Positions 1-8,779 of a DNA stretch of 64,000 bases are shown piece by piece. Both the position numbers and the translations under genes were made by a program. Below the pieces are notes generated by a model. That model made no database searches. It was not told the DNA's origin and saw nothing but the letters and a program-made list of their open reading frames with translations. The stretch is from positions 1 to 64,000 of the forward strand of contig JAKCDE010000001.1 of NCBI GenBank assembly GCA_021838585.1. The letters run 5' to 3'. This DNA is from Nitrospirota bacterium. Lineage in GTDB: Bacteria > Nitrospirota_A > Leptospirillia > Leptospirillales > Leptospirillaceae. Each line of letters begins with the position of its first letter. The stretch's first letter is position 1.

Positions 1-2012
1 AGGAGGTTCTCCACCGCCTCCGAGAGATCTCCGGAGGTCCCCTCCCCTTTGCCCCCCTCCTCCGTCGGGGCCGCTTCCGGAATCCTCCCCCCGGAGCCGT
101 CCTCTCCGTCAGAGGGTCTTTCCCCGGATCGGTCGCCAGAGACCGACTCCGGCGAAACGGCCGAAGGGGAGGAAGACGGAGACTCCTCCGCATTTTCGCT
201 CCCGTCCAGGGAGAGAAGGGTGGGGAGAGCGCCCTCCCCCGGGGCGAGCAGCGCGGCATCGAAGAGAAAGCTCCCCTGCTTGAGCCGGGGGATCTCCGTC
301 TCCTCCCAGAGGGTCTCGAAGGCTGTCCGGATTTCCTCAAGACGCTCCGGGGTCCCCTCCGGCAGGAAAAGCCAGAGGGCCTGACCGTCCAGGGCAAGCC
401 CCGCCTGGGCATCGAAGGGGAGCAGACGCCCTCCGTTTCGTCCCCGGACGCGGTCGAGGGCCTGCCGGAGCGTCAGGGCATCCTCCCAGGAGGGCGACGA
501 GAAGGTGACCCGGACAAGCCCCATCGGTTCCGTCGCCTCCCGGCGCTCCTGCTCCACATATCGCCGGAATCCCGCCTCCCCGAAGACCCGGGCCGCGGGA
601 TGGAAGACGGTTCTCTGGTCCAGGAGACGCATGATCCGCGCATAGGAGGTCCGGGATTCCTCCCCCGCTCCAGGTGTAAAACTCTCGCACTGCACCGCGA
701 GATCGGTCCCCGAAAGGAGGGGATTCTCTCCGGTCTTTTCCGCCCAGAGCCTCCGCAGCTTTTCCGAGACGACGGCCGCTCCCGCGGGAGGAGTGTGGGG
801 AAGGGCGAAGGAGACCCCGTTGCGCTCCGGGGCGAGTCCCGCCAGGTCGACGTCCCGGAGAAGCGCCCGGGCGATTTCCCGCATCGCCCGAAGCGCCACG
901 GGATGATCGGTGCCTTCCTCCGGGGCGCTTCGGAACGTTACCAACAGAAGAGACAGGTCGGTGCCGTAGCGCAGGGCCTTTCCCAGCTCCTCCGCGGCCC
1001 TCCGGGCGAAGAAGAAGGGGCGCAGGAAGCCCGTCTCGGGATCGAGGGCCACCCCTTCCTGGGTTTCCTTCTGGCGCCGGAGGAAGGTGAGACGGGCATT
1101 CGCCCGCTCCACGATCATGCCGAGAGTCTGGAAGAACTCGGGAACGAGCTTCTCGAAGGGGGCGTGCCAGACCGCCAGAAGCGCCTCCACCGACTCGTCT
1201 CCTGCCCGGACCGGATAGACCCCCAGCGGCCGGAGGGTCCCACCTTCCGGAGAGGAGATTCCCGGGAGGATCCCATGGCTCTGGAGCGTGACCGCCTCCC
1301 CCGCCTCGTAGGCCCGGACGAAGGGGGCGTAGCGGAGATCCACCTCCCGGGGAGAGGCCCCCGATCCCCCCTCGAGATCGAGGCGGAAGCCCCGGCGCTC
1401 CCTCCGGTAGAGCGCGGCCCGGTCGGCCCCCGCAAAAGAGACCACCAGGGACAGGAGAGAGCCGGAGAGGCTCTCGATCTCGTCCTTTTCCAGGGAGCGG
1501 AAGACGTCGAAGAGATCGTTCACGGCGTTGGGCTCGAGGAAGATTCGCCGTTCGAGCTCCTTCTTGGCCTTCAGGAGGACATCCCGCTCGAAGGCCGCCG
1601 TCCGGCCCATCTCCTCGGCCTTGAGGAAGCGCGTCTCGAGCTCCCGGTATTTCCGGGCTCCGGCATCCCGCATCTCGCCCAGGATCATGCCGGTGAAGAG
1701 GAAGGCCGAGGGCCAGAGGAAGGAGAAGCTCTCCGGACGCAGGGATTCGCCCCGGTTCTGCCACACGAAGAGAAGATAGTCGTCCGCGATGGCGAAGAGG
1801 GCGGTGACGAGCCCCGGGACGAAGCCGTACCGGCCGGCCACCAGGAGAACCACGACGAGGAAGGGATGGAAGGCCGGATAGAGGAGCGAGGCCCGTCCGT
1901 AGAAGGAGACGAAGAAGGCGGTGAGGAGGAGGATCCCCCCGGCCCCCTCGGCATAGGGCACAAGGCGTGACAGCCTCACTCCCCCCCGCAGTCCCCGGAG
2001 ACGACTCTTCAT
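1..2012 (-). CDS. pelD: PelD-like c-di-GMP receptor, membrane GAF/degenerate GGDEF protein (3' end beyond window)
   Basis: I translated this reading frame by hand; it is open for 670 codons to the left window edge. The N-terminus has hydrophobic segments at about residues 24-38, 45-80 and 95-112, followed by a charged helix (about 115-160), a GAF-like region (about 165-310) and a cyclase-like fold starting DPETGFLRP at about 324. The GGDEF signature is replaced by RNGVS (397-401), while an RDVD motif (386-389) sits where the RxxD inhibitory site lies. This is the arrangement known for PelD, which binds c-di-GMP and activates Pel polysaccharide export. About 470-600 looks like a second, more degenerate cyclase-like unit, followed by a Ser/Glu/Gly-rich tail, so the protein is much longer than the usual roughly 455 residues. 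Its ATG overlaps the stop of the preceding hydrolase gene (ATGA). Confident PelD-like; the extra domain is inference. Confidence 0.8.
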   Translation of the reverse strand, partial: MKSRLRGLRGGVRLSRLVPYAEGAGGILLLTAFFVSFYGRASLLYPAFHPFLVVVLLVAGRYGFVPGLVTALFAIADDYLLFVWQNRGESLRPESFSFLWPSAFLFTGMILGEMRDAGARKYRELETRFLKAEEMGRTAAFERDVLLKAKKELERRIFLEPNAVNDLFDVFRSLEKDEIESLSGSLLSLVVSFAGADRAALYRRERRGFRLDLEGGSGASPREVDLRYAPFVRAYEAGEAVTLQSHGILPGISSPEGGTLRPLGVYPVRAGDESVEALLAVWHAPFEKLVPEFFQTLGMIVERANARLTFLRRQKETQEGVALDPETGFLRPFFFARRAAEELGKALRYGTDLSLLLVTFRSAPEEGTDHPVALRAMREIARALLRDVDLAGLAPERNGVSFALPHTPPAGAAVVSEKLRRLWAEKTGENPLLSGTDLAVQCESFTPGAGEESRTSYARIMRLLDQRTVFHPAARVFGEAGFRRYVEQERREATEPMGLVRVTFSSPSWEDALTLRQALDRVRGRNGGRLLPFDAQAGLALDGQALWLFLPEGTPERLEEIRTAFETLWEETEIPRLKQGSFLFDAALLAPGEGALPTLLSLDGSENAEESPSSSPSAVSPESVSGDRSGERPSDGEDGSGGRIPEAAPTEEGGKGEGTSGDLSEAVENL

Positions 2013-2884
2013 CGGTCCGCCTCCGGCCGTCCGATCCGGTCGAGGGCCACGTCGGAGTCGAAATGGGAAAATCCCAGAGACCGGGCGAGGGAGCGGCACC
2101 GCGACCGGAAGAGCGGATGGGCGGGATCGTCGTAGTCGAGGGCCAGAAGGACCAGGGACGGGTTTCTCCGTCGGGCGCGGCGGATCTCGGAGAGGAGCCG
2201 CTCCCGCTCCGCGTCGGGAACCGTCACATAGCGCCGGGTCGTCTCGTCGTAGCGGGAGCAGAAGTCCTCGTAGAGGAGCCCGGCGAGATCCGGAGCGATC
2301 TCCGGAAGGATCCCGAAGCCCCGGTTGGCGACGATCCGGAGACCCGGGTAGGAGGCGTGGATGAGGGCGACCAGGGAGACGAGCGCCCGCCGGATCCCCC
2401 GGCCCCGGTGCGGATGGGCCTCCCGGTAGGCGAGCGGCGAGTCCAGGGTGTCGAGGAAGAGCCCTCCGAAGCCCCGCGTGACGTCCCGGACGACCCGGGC
2501 GAGGAGCACCTGCCTCAGGGCCTCCTTCCGGGGGTCGGCCACCGTCGAATGCCAGAAGGCGTTCTTTCCCAGCGACACCGATTCCACCCCTCCCGGGAGG
2601 GCGGCAAGGGCCCGGGCGATGGGGCTCCCGGTGTCGATCTCCCCCACCGAGAGATAGGCAAAATAGAGCGTCTTGCCCTTCGGGGGTATCGGGGCGTCGT
2701 CCGGAACGATCGCCCAGTCGAAGCGGGCCAGCGCGTCGGGACGGGGCCGCTCCCCGTAGTAGACGACGAAAGAAGGTCCAGGCGAAGGGCTTATGGCGGA
2801 GGAGGACGGAGAGGGAGGCATCCGGCAGGAGGCCAGAAGAAGCGCCAGAAGAAGAAACCCCGCCAGCCTGCCTGCTCCTTGCAT
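2009..2884 (-). CDS. PelA-like glycoside hydrolase lipoprotein (hydrolase domain only)
   Basis: About 291 residues. I start at the ATG at 2884 rather than 39 bases upstream, because it gives a clean lipoprotein signal: a hydrophobic stretch ending LLASC. The rest is a TIM-barrel of the endo-alpha-1,4-polygalactosaminidase type found at the N-terminus of PelA. Landmarks are FAYLSVGEID, GGLFLDTLDSP (the FLDTLDS strand typical of PelA hydrolases) and GLLYEDFCSRYD, whose Glu is the likely catalytic acid. The family cleaves partially deacetylated GalNAc polymers during Pel processing. The deacetylase half of Pseudomonas PelA is absent; the gene ends in TGA overlapping the pelD ATG. It lies 4 bases after the pelC-like stop, so it is part of the same operon. 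A separate deacetylase could lie beyond the left edge. Confidence 0.8.
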   Translation of the reverse strand: MQGAGRLAGFLLLALLLASCRMPPSPSSSAISPSPGPSFVVYYGERPRPDALARFDWAIVPDDAPIPPKGKTLYFAYLSVGEIDTGSPIARALAALPGGVESVSLGKNAFWHSTVADPRKEALRQVLLARVVRDVTRGFGGLFLDTLDSPLAYREAHPHRGRGIRRALVSLVALIHASYPGLRIVANRGFGILPEIAPDLAGLLYEDFCSRYDETTRRYVTVPDAERERLLSEIRRARRRNPSLVLLALDYDDPAHPLFRSRCRSLARSLGFSHFDSDVALDRIGRPEADR

Positions 2885-2888
2885 CCGC

Positions 2889-3434
2889 TTAGCGCCCCTC
2901 AAAGCGGGCGACCTCCCGGGCAATCAGGCGTCCCGAGAGCGATGTCAGGGTCTGGTGGCACCCCAGGAAGCACCCCCCCACCCCCGACAGCGACGCGGAC
3001 CAGAGCACCCGGCCCGTCGACAGGTCGGTCATCGTCCAGGCGATGCCGACCACCGGCTCGCTTTCAAGCTCCGAGCGGTAGGCATATTCGATCACGGATC
3101 CGGAGAGGAAGGCCGTGACCCCGGCGGCCAGAAGCCGCTCCCGCTGGACCGGACTCATGCCTGTGGCGGAGGTGGAGGCCGGAAGGGAGAAGGGAAGGGA
3201 GGCGGGGGAGACGACCCGGAAGGCCCGGTGGCGCCGGAGCTCGGCTTCAAGGAGGACGGTGACGGAGCGCCCTGCGTCCGGCGTGGTGGTGAGGTTGGCG
3301 AAGGGCTGGACATAGACCGCCAGCGGTCGCGGACCGGCTGCGAGATGACCGGAGGCCCGGCTCCCCGAGGCGCAGGACGAGAGGAGAAGCACGGCAAAAA
3401 GAAGGAACGCGGCCGGAATTTTTTTCAGAACCAT
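2889..3434 (-). CDS. pelC: PelC-like outer-membrane lipoprotein
   Basis: 181 residues with a lipoprotein signal ending LLLSSC at about residue 21. The mature part begins with PLAVYVQPFANLTT and is followed by an alternating alpha/beta pattern with RERLLAAGVTAFLSGSV, resembling the CsgG/PelC-type fold (DUF799/lipoprotein families). PelC forms a periplasmic ring on the inner leaflet of the outer membrane that funnels Pel polymer to the PelB pore. The size matches the usual roughly 172 residues. The start overlaps the end of pelB by 10 bases, and the hydrolase gene follows closely, which supports the assignment more than the sequence alone does. Two cysteines close together near the C-terminus (GCFLGC) are unusual and could form a disulfide. 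Confidence 0.75.
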   Translation of the reverse strand: MVLKKIPAAFLLFAVLLLSSCASGSRASGHLAAGPRPLAVYVQPFANLTTTPDAGRSVTVLLEAELRRHRAFRVVSPASLPFSLPASTSATGMSPVQRERLLAAGVTAFLSGSVIEYAYRSELESEPVVGIAWTMTDLSTGRVLWSASLSGVGGCFLGCHQTLTSLSGRLIAREVARFEGR

Positions 3435-6400
3435 AGGTTGAACCCCCAGACGGCCTCCTGCGAGGCGCCGTTGTAAAGGACGGACTGGTTGAAGTAGTCC
3501 CCGCTCGCGAAGACCTCAAGAAAGCGGGAGAAGCGGTAGGAAATCCCCGCCCCGCCCTCGTAGGCGGGTCGGGAGGTGACGAAGTCCTCGTAGCCGCCCC
3601 CCTGGATGTTGAAATTCAGGCGGTTCTTGATCTGCGTCTGGTAGACCAGGGCGGCGAAGACGAAGCGCTGCCGGGCCAGGATCGGCACGAGGGAGGAGGT
3701 CTCCGGGGAGGCGAAGAGGACGCTCCAGTCCTCGTACCCCCCCACGAGGTCGAGCTGGGGACGGGTGTCCAACGTGAGATCGGCCATGCCCTCCGTATTG
3801 TGAAGCTCCCCGAAGGGAAGGGTCCGGTCGTCGAGGGTGTAGTCGAAGAGCCAGGACTCGGCCGAAAGGGTCAGGCGGGGCGACAGCACCCAGGAGAGGG
3901 CGGCCATGTAGCCGGTCTGGAGTCCGTCCCGAACGATGGATTGTCCGAAATCCCCCCAGACCATGTTGTCGAACCCCTGGACATTCAGGGTGAAGGGCCC
4001 CTCCGTTCCGTTGAGATTCACGTAGAAGCCCGGGGAGTTGGTGAGTTGGGTGTCCCCTGCCTCCCCCGTGACCGCCCAGCCCGGGGCCGGCTCCCAGAGA
4101 ACGCCGGCGTAGGTATAGCCATTGGTCCCCCACCCCGCCCGCTCCCCGGCCCCGAGATACTCGGTCCGTCCGAGAAAATAGTTGGCGGAGCCGATCCGGG
4201 AGCTCTCGACCTTGGTGTCGAAGCTGTAGGAGGCCCCTCCCGGATAGAAGACGGCAAAGTCCTGGTTTCTCAGAGAGAACTGGTCCATGTTGTAGAGGGA
4301 GAGGATCCCCGATGAGACCCGGGGCGCCTGGGTCTCTCCCTGGGAGAAGATGTGGGAGTCGAAGGCCTGAGCCCGGAGGAGAAGTCCCTGTCGGCGGTAG
4401 GTGTCGAGGAGGTCCTCCCAGATGATCCGGTCCGACGGATAGCGGCGGTGAAGCCGCCAGAGGAGGCGCTGGGCCCGGGCGAGATGGCCCGTGCCGGTCA
4501 GGATCTCGGCCCGGAAGACGAGAAAGTCCTTCGAGTCCGGGTGGCGGGCGAGCCACTGTCCGAGCGCGTCGAGCGCCCGCGCTCCCTCCCGGTGCTTCCA
4601 CAGAAGCCGCGCCTTCCAGTAGAGCCCCTCCCGGTCCCCCGGATAGCGTGCAAGAAAGGCCTGCGTGTCCCGATAAGCCTGGCGGTCGTGGCCAAGGGCC
4701 GCCGAAATCTTGATGGCGTAGAGAAGGCGCCGCTTCTCTTCTTCGGGGGCGACCGGGGACGCCGGGAGAGCCGAGACAGGATCGGAGACCAGGCGAACGC
4801 CTCCCCTCTCCCCGCCCCGCCACCGGGTCAGGGGGGGCCGCCCCCCTTCTGTCCGTTCGAGACTTTTGCGGGCGAGACGGAACATCCGGCGCGCCATGCG
4901 GGGGTTCCCGGTCCGGCCCAAGGCCATCCCCAGATGGTAGAGGACGGCGTAGTCGGTGTCCCCTCCCGCCACCGCCCGCCGGTAGTATCCGATGGCCTTT
5001 CGGAAGGCCCCATGGTAATAGGCGTCGTCGGCCAGATAGACCAGAGCCTCCCGATTCCCCGGGGAGAGGGCGAGGAGCCGTTCGTAGGCGGCGGCGAGTC
5101 CCGCCTCCCGGCCGGCCCACCGTTGGTCCCGGATCAGGAGGGCCAGTCCCTGGGGATCGTCCGGCATAAGCTGGACGATCCGCGCGTCGTAGGTGAGGGC
5201 GATCGGGAGCCGGTCGGCCGCCACGAACCAGTCCGAAGCCTGAAAGAGAATGGCCCGGTTTTGAGGCCAGGCGCGGGAGATCCGGTCGATGGCCCGGTGC
5301 GCCTGGGCAAAATGCCTCTCCCAGACCAGGATCCGGGCCAGCTCCATCCCTAGGACGGCCGACTGGCCCGGATGGCGCCCCAGGGCCTCGATCAGGGGGG
5401 AGAGATCGGGGCGGGGAGCGCTGTCGGCATAGAGTCGGAAGAGCGCATACTGGTCGTTCTGGAATCTCTGTCGGGAATCGCCGCGCAGAAGCCGAAAATA
5501 GAGTCCCATCCGGGGAGGGATGGCGCCGGCTTCGGCGAAGGCCCGGATCCCCTGGCGAAGAAGGGAGCGGTCGCCGGTCGCGAGCCCCCGGGCGGCCAGC
5601 AAGGCTCCGGCCAGATCGGGGCGGTTCCTGTCCAGCTCGGTCCGGACCAGATCGAAGAAGACGGGCCGGTTCCCCGGATAAAGGGCCAGCGCCTGGCGCA
5701 TCCGGGCCGCCGCAAGGGGGAGGTTCCCCTTGTCTTCGGCACTCTGCCACCCCAGCCGGAGGTCGGAGAGGGCGGGGCCGCCGGAGGCTCCGAGCCATCC
5801 GAGAAGATCCCGCTGGGCCACCCCGGTCAGTCCGTGGACGAGGTCGAGATCGAGAAGTTCGGCATGGAAGCGCTCCCTGTCGACGGGAATCGCCTTCTGC
5901 CGGGCTTCGAGGAGGTCGCGGGTCCGGGAATACCACCCCATCTTGTCCGAGAGCCAGAGGGCCTCCTCCCAGCGCTTCCGGTCCTGAGGATGCCGGCGGA
6001 CAAGCTCCTCGAAAGCGGAGAGGGACCAGGCCAGATATTTTTTGCGGGCGAAGAGCCAGGCGGACGAGGCGATCACCCCGTCCTGGGAGATCTCCGGCGC
6101 CAGGGCCCGGTAGAGAAGATAGGCCTCCGCCGGCCGCCTCAGGCGAAAAAGGGCCCGGAGGGCCGGAACGAGCACCGGATCGGGGTCGGCCCCATGGGCG
6201 CGAAGCCGGTCCATCATCCGGAGAACCTCCCGGTTATGCCCCTGGCGGTAGGCCAAGGTCAGCCGCATCGCCAGATAGTCGATCCGGTCCGGGAAGCGGC
6301 GGGTGAGGATCCGGAGGGTTCGGGCCATGTCGGGATCGTTTCCCGTCTGGGTGTCGTAGACGAGGATCGCCTTCCAGTAGCTCATGTCCCCGGGGTGGGC

Positions 6401-6859
6401 GGCCGCCAGGCGATGGAGGATCGAAAGAGCGGCGGACGGGAGGTTCATGAGATCGTAGGAGCCGGCGAGACGGCGCATTTCCGGTTCGGGGAGCCGTTTG
6501 GCGCGCAGAAGAATGGCGAATTCCCGGGCGGCCTTCTCCGGCTCGTAGAGACCAAGATAGAGCCGGGCCAGCTCCAGCCGGTCCCGGTAGGAGCCCGGAT
6601 CTCGCCGGAGGAGCCGCTCGAGATCCGAGGCGGCCCGGGCGGGATAGCCCCTGAGGGCCTCCACGCGCGCCGCCTCCCTCAGAACCCAGAGGGGAGGATG
6701 GGGCCGCTTGAGACGAGGAGCCAGCAGGGTGGACGCGTAGTCGTAATCCCCGGCATCGATCGCCAGACGGACGTACTGGGAATCCCCCGGAACGAGAAGA
6801 AAGGCAGCGAGAAGAAAGAGAGCTCCGGCCAGAACGATCCAGACGAACCGGATCCTCAC
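3425..6859 (-). CDS. pelB: PelB-like TPR scaffold and outer-membrane export pore
   Basis: 1144 residues, GTG start behind a G-rich stretch. There is one N-terminal membrane anchor (about 5-25), then around 800 residues of helical repeats with TPR character (for example RLAIDAGDYDYASTLLAPRL), then from about residue 840 a beta-rich region full of aromatic strands, beginning near GILSLYNMDQFSLRNQ and ending in Phe (GFNLWF), as outer-membrane barrels do. PelB of Pseudomonas has the same design and length (about 1190): inner-membrane anchor, TPR domain that holds PelA, and a C-terminal pore. It is the first gene of the operon in the window, followed by overlapping pelC. There is low-complexity Arg/Gly/Pro-rich sequence at about 675-705 that interrupts the repeats. 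Strong call from architecture plus neighbours. Confidence 0.85.
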   Translation of the reverse strand: MRIRFVWIVLAGALFLLAAFLLVPGDSQYVRLAIDAGDYDYASTLLAPRLKRPHPPLWVLREAARVEALRGYPARAASDLERLLRRDPGSYRDRLELARLYLGLYEPEKAAREFAILLRAKRLPEPEMRRLAGSYDLMNLPSAALSILHRLAAAHPGDMSYWKAILVYDTQTGNDPDMARTLRILTRRFPDRIDYLAMRLTLAYRQGHNREVLRMMDRLRAHGADPDPVLVPALRALFRLRRPAEAYLLYRALAPEISQDGVIASSAWLFARKKYLAWSLSAFEELVRRHPQDRKRWEEALWLSDKMGWYSRTRDLLEARQKAIPVDRERFHAELLDLDLVHGLTGVAQRDLLGWLGASGGPALSDLRLGWQSAEDKGNLPLAAARMRQALALYPGNRPVFFDLVRTELDRNRPDLAGALLAARGLATGDRSLLRQGIRAFAEAGAIPPRMGLYFRLLRGDSRQRFQNDQYALFRLYADSAPRPDLSPLIEALGRHPGQSAVLGMELARILVWERHFAQAHRAIDRISRAWPQNRAILFQASDWFVAADRLPIALTYDARIVQLMPDDPQGLALLIRDQRWAGREAGLAAAYERLLALSPGNREALVYLADDAYYHGAFRKAIGYYRRAVAGGDTDYAVLYHLGMALGRTGNPRMARRMFRLARKSLERTEGGRPPLTRWRGGERGGVRLVSDPVSALPASPVAPEEEKRRLLYAIKISAALGHDRQAYRDTQAFLARYPGDREGLYWKARLLWKHREGARALDALGQWLARHPDSKDFLVFRAEILTGTGHLARAQRLLWRLHRRYPSDRIIWEDLLDTYRRQGLLLRAQAFDSHIFSQGETQAPRVSSGILSLYNMDQFSLRNQDFAVFYPGGASYSFDTKVESSRIGSANYFLGRTEYLGAGERAGWGTNGYTYAGVLWEPAPGWAVTGEAGDTQLTNSPGFYVNLNGTEGPFTLNVQGFDNMVWGDFGQSIVRDGLQTGYMAALSWVLSPRLTLSAESWLFDYTLDDRTLPFGELHNTEGMADLTLDTRPQLDLVGGYEDWSVLFASPETSSLVPILARQRFVFAALVYQTQIKNRLNFNIQGGGYEDFVTSRPAYEGGAGISYRFSRFLEVFASGDYFNQSVLYNGASQEAVWGFNLWF

Positions 6860-6951
6860 CCCCCATGCCCCCCTTTCTTATCGCCGACATCGGGCACCGA
6901 CACCGGCGCCCCTGAAAAACCCAATGCCCTGTATCCCATAAAAATCGCGTG

Positions 6952-6979
6952 TTGTCAAGGACAAAAGCGTCCCCATAAT
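6952..6979 (+). promoter_or_regulatory. Promoter for queF, overlapping a divergent -35 for the pel operon
   Basis: On the plus strand TTGTCA (6952-6957) and CATAAT (6974-6979) are separated by 16 bases. On the minus strand a perfect TTGACA lies at 6958-6953, shifted by one base, facing the pel genes; its -10 is weak (GATACA or ATACAG at 17-18 bases). The two -35 boxes therefore occupy the same DNA face. The rest of 6860-7101 shows no coding sequence that I can support. Confidence 0.5.
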
Positions 6980-7101
6980 TCCCGCAATCCCTGCGGAAGG
7001 GCCTCCTTGTTGGACGGTCGTCCGAAAGCTTCAATCCATGGTAGGATAAAGTGCTGAATTTCCCTGCAACAAGGATACCCTCACATTTGAAAAGGATGGC
7101 C

Positions 7102-7545
7102 ATGTCTCCCCAGTCCCCCCTCCCTCCCTCTCCCGATGCCGCCTACGGAAGCCGGGCCATCGCGGAGAACCACCTCGAGCGCTGGCCCAACCCCGAGGAG
7201 GGGCAACGCTACCGCGTCACCATGAGCTTCCCCGAATTCACCTGCCTCTGTCCCCGGTCCGGCTATCCGGACTTTGCCACCATCCGGATCGTCTACGAAC
7301 CGGGTCCCTACATCGTGGAACTCAAATCCCTCAAGCTCTACCTGAACGCCTTCCGGGACCAGCGGATCTCCCACGAAGGATCGGTCAACCGGATCTTCCG
7401 GGACCTCTCCGCACTTCTTTCTCCGGGGTTTCTCGAAGTGACGGGAGACTTCAACGTCCGGGGAAATCTCAAGACGGTGATCACCGTGGACACGGAGATG
7501 AACCCGCCGAAGAAGGCGCGATCCCTCCGGAAAAAAGGCGATTGA
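7102..7545 (+). CDS. queF: NADPH-dependent 7-cyano-7-deazaguanine reductase QueF
   Basis: 147 residues with the ATG at 7102, six bases after AAAAGGA; an in-frame ATG at 7096 and a GTG at 7051 are possible but less well placed. QueF reduces preQ0 to preQ1 in queuosine biosynthesis. It is the short, single-domain form: the catalytic Cys is in [15 protein letters not shown], the family signature follows in [16 protein letters not shown], and the substrate-binding region includes HEGSVNRIF. It stands alone on the plus strand between two minus-strand operons with its own promoter. I saw no clear preQ1 riboswitch in the leader. No other queuosine gene is in the window. Confidence 0.93.
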   Translation: MSPQSPLPPSPDAAYGSRAIAENHLERWPNPEEGQRYRVTMSFPEFTCLCPRSGYPDFATIRIVYEPGPYIVELKSLKLYLNAFRDQRISHEGSVNRIFRDLSALLSPGFLEVTGDFNVRGNLKTVITVDTEMNPPKKARSLRKKGD

Positions 7546-7596
7546 GAAGGGCTTTCAGGCCTGAGCGCCCCCCGTCCGATGAAAGGAACAGGCGGG

Positions 7597-8382
7597 TCAG
7601 CGGAACGAGAGGCGGCAGTCTCCGTAGTCGATGCGCTCCCAGAACCGGCCGTCGGGACCGACGGTCGCGATGGAGAGGGGAAGGGTGGTGGACCTGTCGA
7701 GAAGGAGCCACATCCTCCCGAAGACGGGGCGCGCCTCGAGCTGGTCGGGGGCGATGTTCAGGATCTCCACCGGCTTCCCCCGGAAGCGGCCGGAGCCCAG
7801 GTAAAGACAGGAGTGGGTCAGACAGGCCGGTCGCAGGACCCGCTTGTCGTAGCTCAAAAAGTCCGAATGGTCGATGGTGTGGCCGAAACGGGAGGTGATC
7901 AGCCCGCTGTGCGGCGAGAGGGAGAGGGTCAGGGGGAGAAAAGAGAAGGGATGAACCGCCGCCACCCGGGTGACCGACCGGTAGAAGACCGTCGCTCCTT
8001 TCCGGGGATGGACGAGACGGACGAAGGCGGTGAGGGGATGGTAGGTCACCGTCAGGTCGAACTCTTCGTTCGGCCGCTGGGCCACCGGGCGATTTTTCCG
8101 GAGGAGGACGAGTCGCCTCTGGCTGTAGAAGGTCCGGGTCCGGCAGGTATAGCCTGAAAGCCGCCGGGCCTGTTCGAGGAGGCGATCGGAAAGCCCCAGC
8201 CCCTGAACATAATCATATTTCCAGGTCGTCCCGTCGACGGAGAGCTCCGGGAAGATCTGCGTGATCTCTTCCGCACGGGCGACCCCTGCGCCGGCCACCA
8301 TACAGACGGCGAGGCAGGCCGCAACGATCCAGGAACGGCGACCGCGGGTGAGGCCGTCAGGCCGCCCATCCTTTTGCCCCAT
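7597..8382 (-). CDS. Secreted DUF1571-like protein (LolA-like fold)
   Basis: 261 residues. A twin-arginine-poor but clear signal peptide (about 18-37, ending VARAEE) is followed by a beta-rich domain with the order typical of DUF1571/LolA-like proteins: RTRTFYSQRRLVLLRKNRP, then LTAFVRLVHPRKG, then CLYLGSGRFRGKPVEILNIAP and a final strand WERIDYGDCRLSF. These proteins are thought to be periplasmic or surface lipid/polymer-interacting factors, but no reaction is established. The start could be the first Met or a downstream one; the first gives a 17-residue basic leader. The next gene upstream is a small membrane protein, spaced 18 bases, so they may share a transcript. Family assignment is moderate. 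Confidence 0.55.
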   Translation of the reverse strand: MGQKDGRPDGLTRGRRSWIVAACLAVCMVAGAGVARAEEITQIFPELSVDGTTWKYDYVQGLGLSDRLLEQARRLSGYTCRTRTFYSQRRLVLLRKNRPVAQRPNEEFDLTVTYHPLTAFVRLVHPRKGATVFYRSVTRVAAVHPFSFLPLTLSLSPHSGLITSRFGHTIDHSDFLSYDKRVLRPACLTHSCLYLGSGRFRGKPVEILNIAPDQLEARPVFGRMWLLLDRSTTLPLSIATVGPDGRFWERIDYGDCRLSFR

Positions 8383-8400
8383 CGCAGCCGGCGCCCCTTC

Positions 8401-8757
8401 CTAGCGGTGCGTCAGCTGGTAGATCACGAATCCCAGCCCCGAAAGGCCGAGGAGTCCGTGCAGGACGGTGACCGTCCGGATCATCGTCCGGCGTCGGAAG
8501 CCCCGGGCGACCAGGATCAGCCCCCCGAACGCCGCGATCACCAGCAGGACGAGGCCGACATCGAACCAGGGCGCCCCGCCCCGGATGAAGAACCGGGCGA
8601 CCAGCATGATGAGGCCGGCCATGGCGAGCGTCGGATGGACGAAGCCCAGGACTTGGGGGAAGTCCTTTTTGGCCACCTCGAGTCCCCAGAGAACCAGCCC
8701 GAAAAGCGCCGCGATTCCGACGAGAACCGCCCCCACCACCATCAGTCCCTGATCCAT
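8401..8757 (-). CDS. Small integral membrane protein, unknown function
   Basis: 118 residues with four predicted membrane helices (about 5-28, 43-58, 65-87 and 97-115) and a positively charged loop RGFRRRT between the third and fourth. I do not recognise a family. It lies 22 bases after the GAF-ANTAR gene and 18 bases before the DUF1571-like gene, same strand, so it is probably in the same operon. The shape resembles small quinone-pathway or DoxX-size membrane proteins, but no motif supports a specific claim. Confidence 0.6.
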   Translation of the reverse strand: MDQGLMVVGAVLVGIAALFGLVLWGLEVAKKDFPQVLGFVHPTLAMAGLIMLVARFFIRGGAPWFDVGLVLLVIAAFGGLILVARGFRRRTMIRTVTVLHGLLGLSGLGFVIYQLTHR

Positions 8758-8779
8758 ATCCCTTTTTCCCCCTGGGCCG

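Noticed and set aside
337..1970. Long frames on both strands over the pelD region
   Set aside because: They have strongly biased Arg/Pro/Gly composition typical of shadow frames in GC-rich DNA; the true gene is the minus-strand frame open to the left edge.
3516..5936. 806-codon minus-strand frame inside pelB
   Set aside because: Same strand but other frame, low-complexity Arg/Pro/Gly product, no domain; pelB itself has a clear fold.
6860..7101. preQ1 riboswitch ahead of queF
   Set aside because: I looked for the short C-rich pseudoknot pattern near the start codon and saw no match; a covariance-model scan would settle it.
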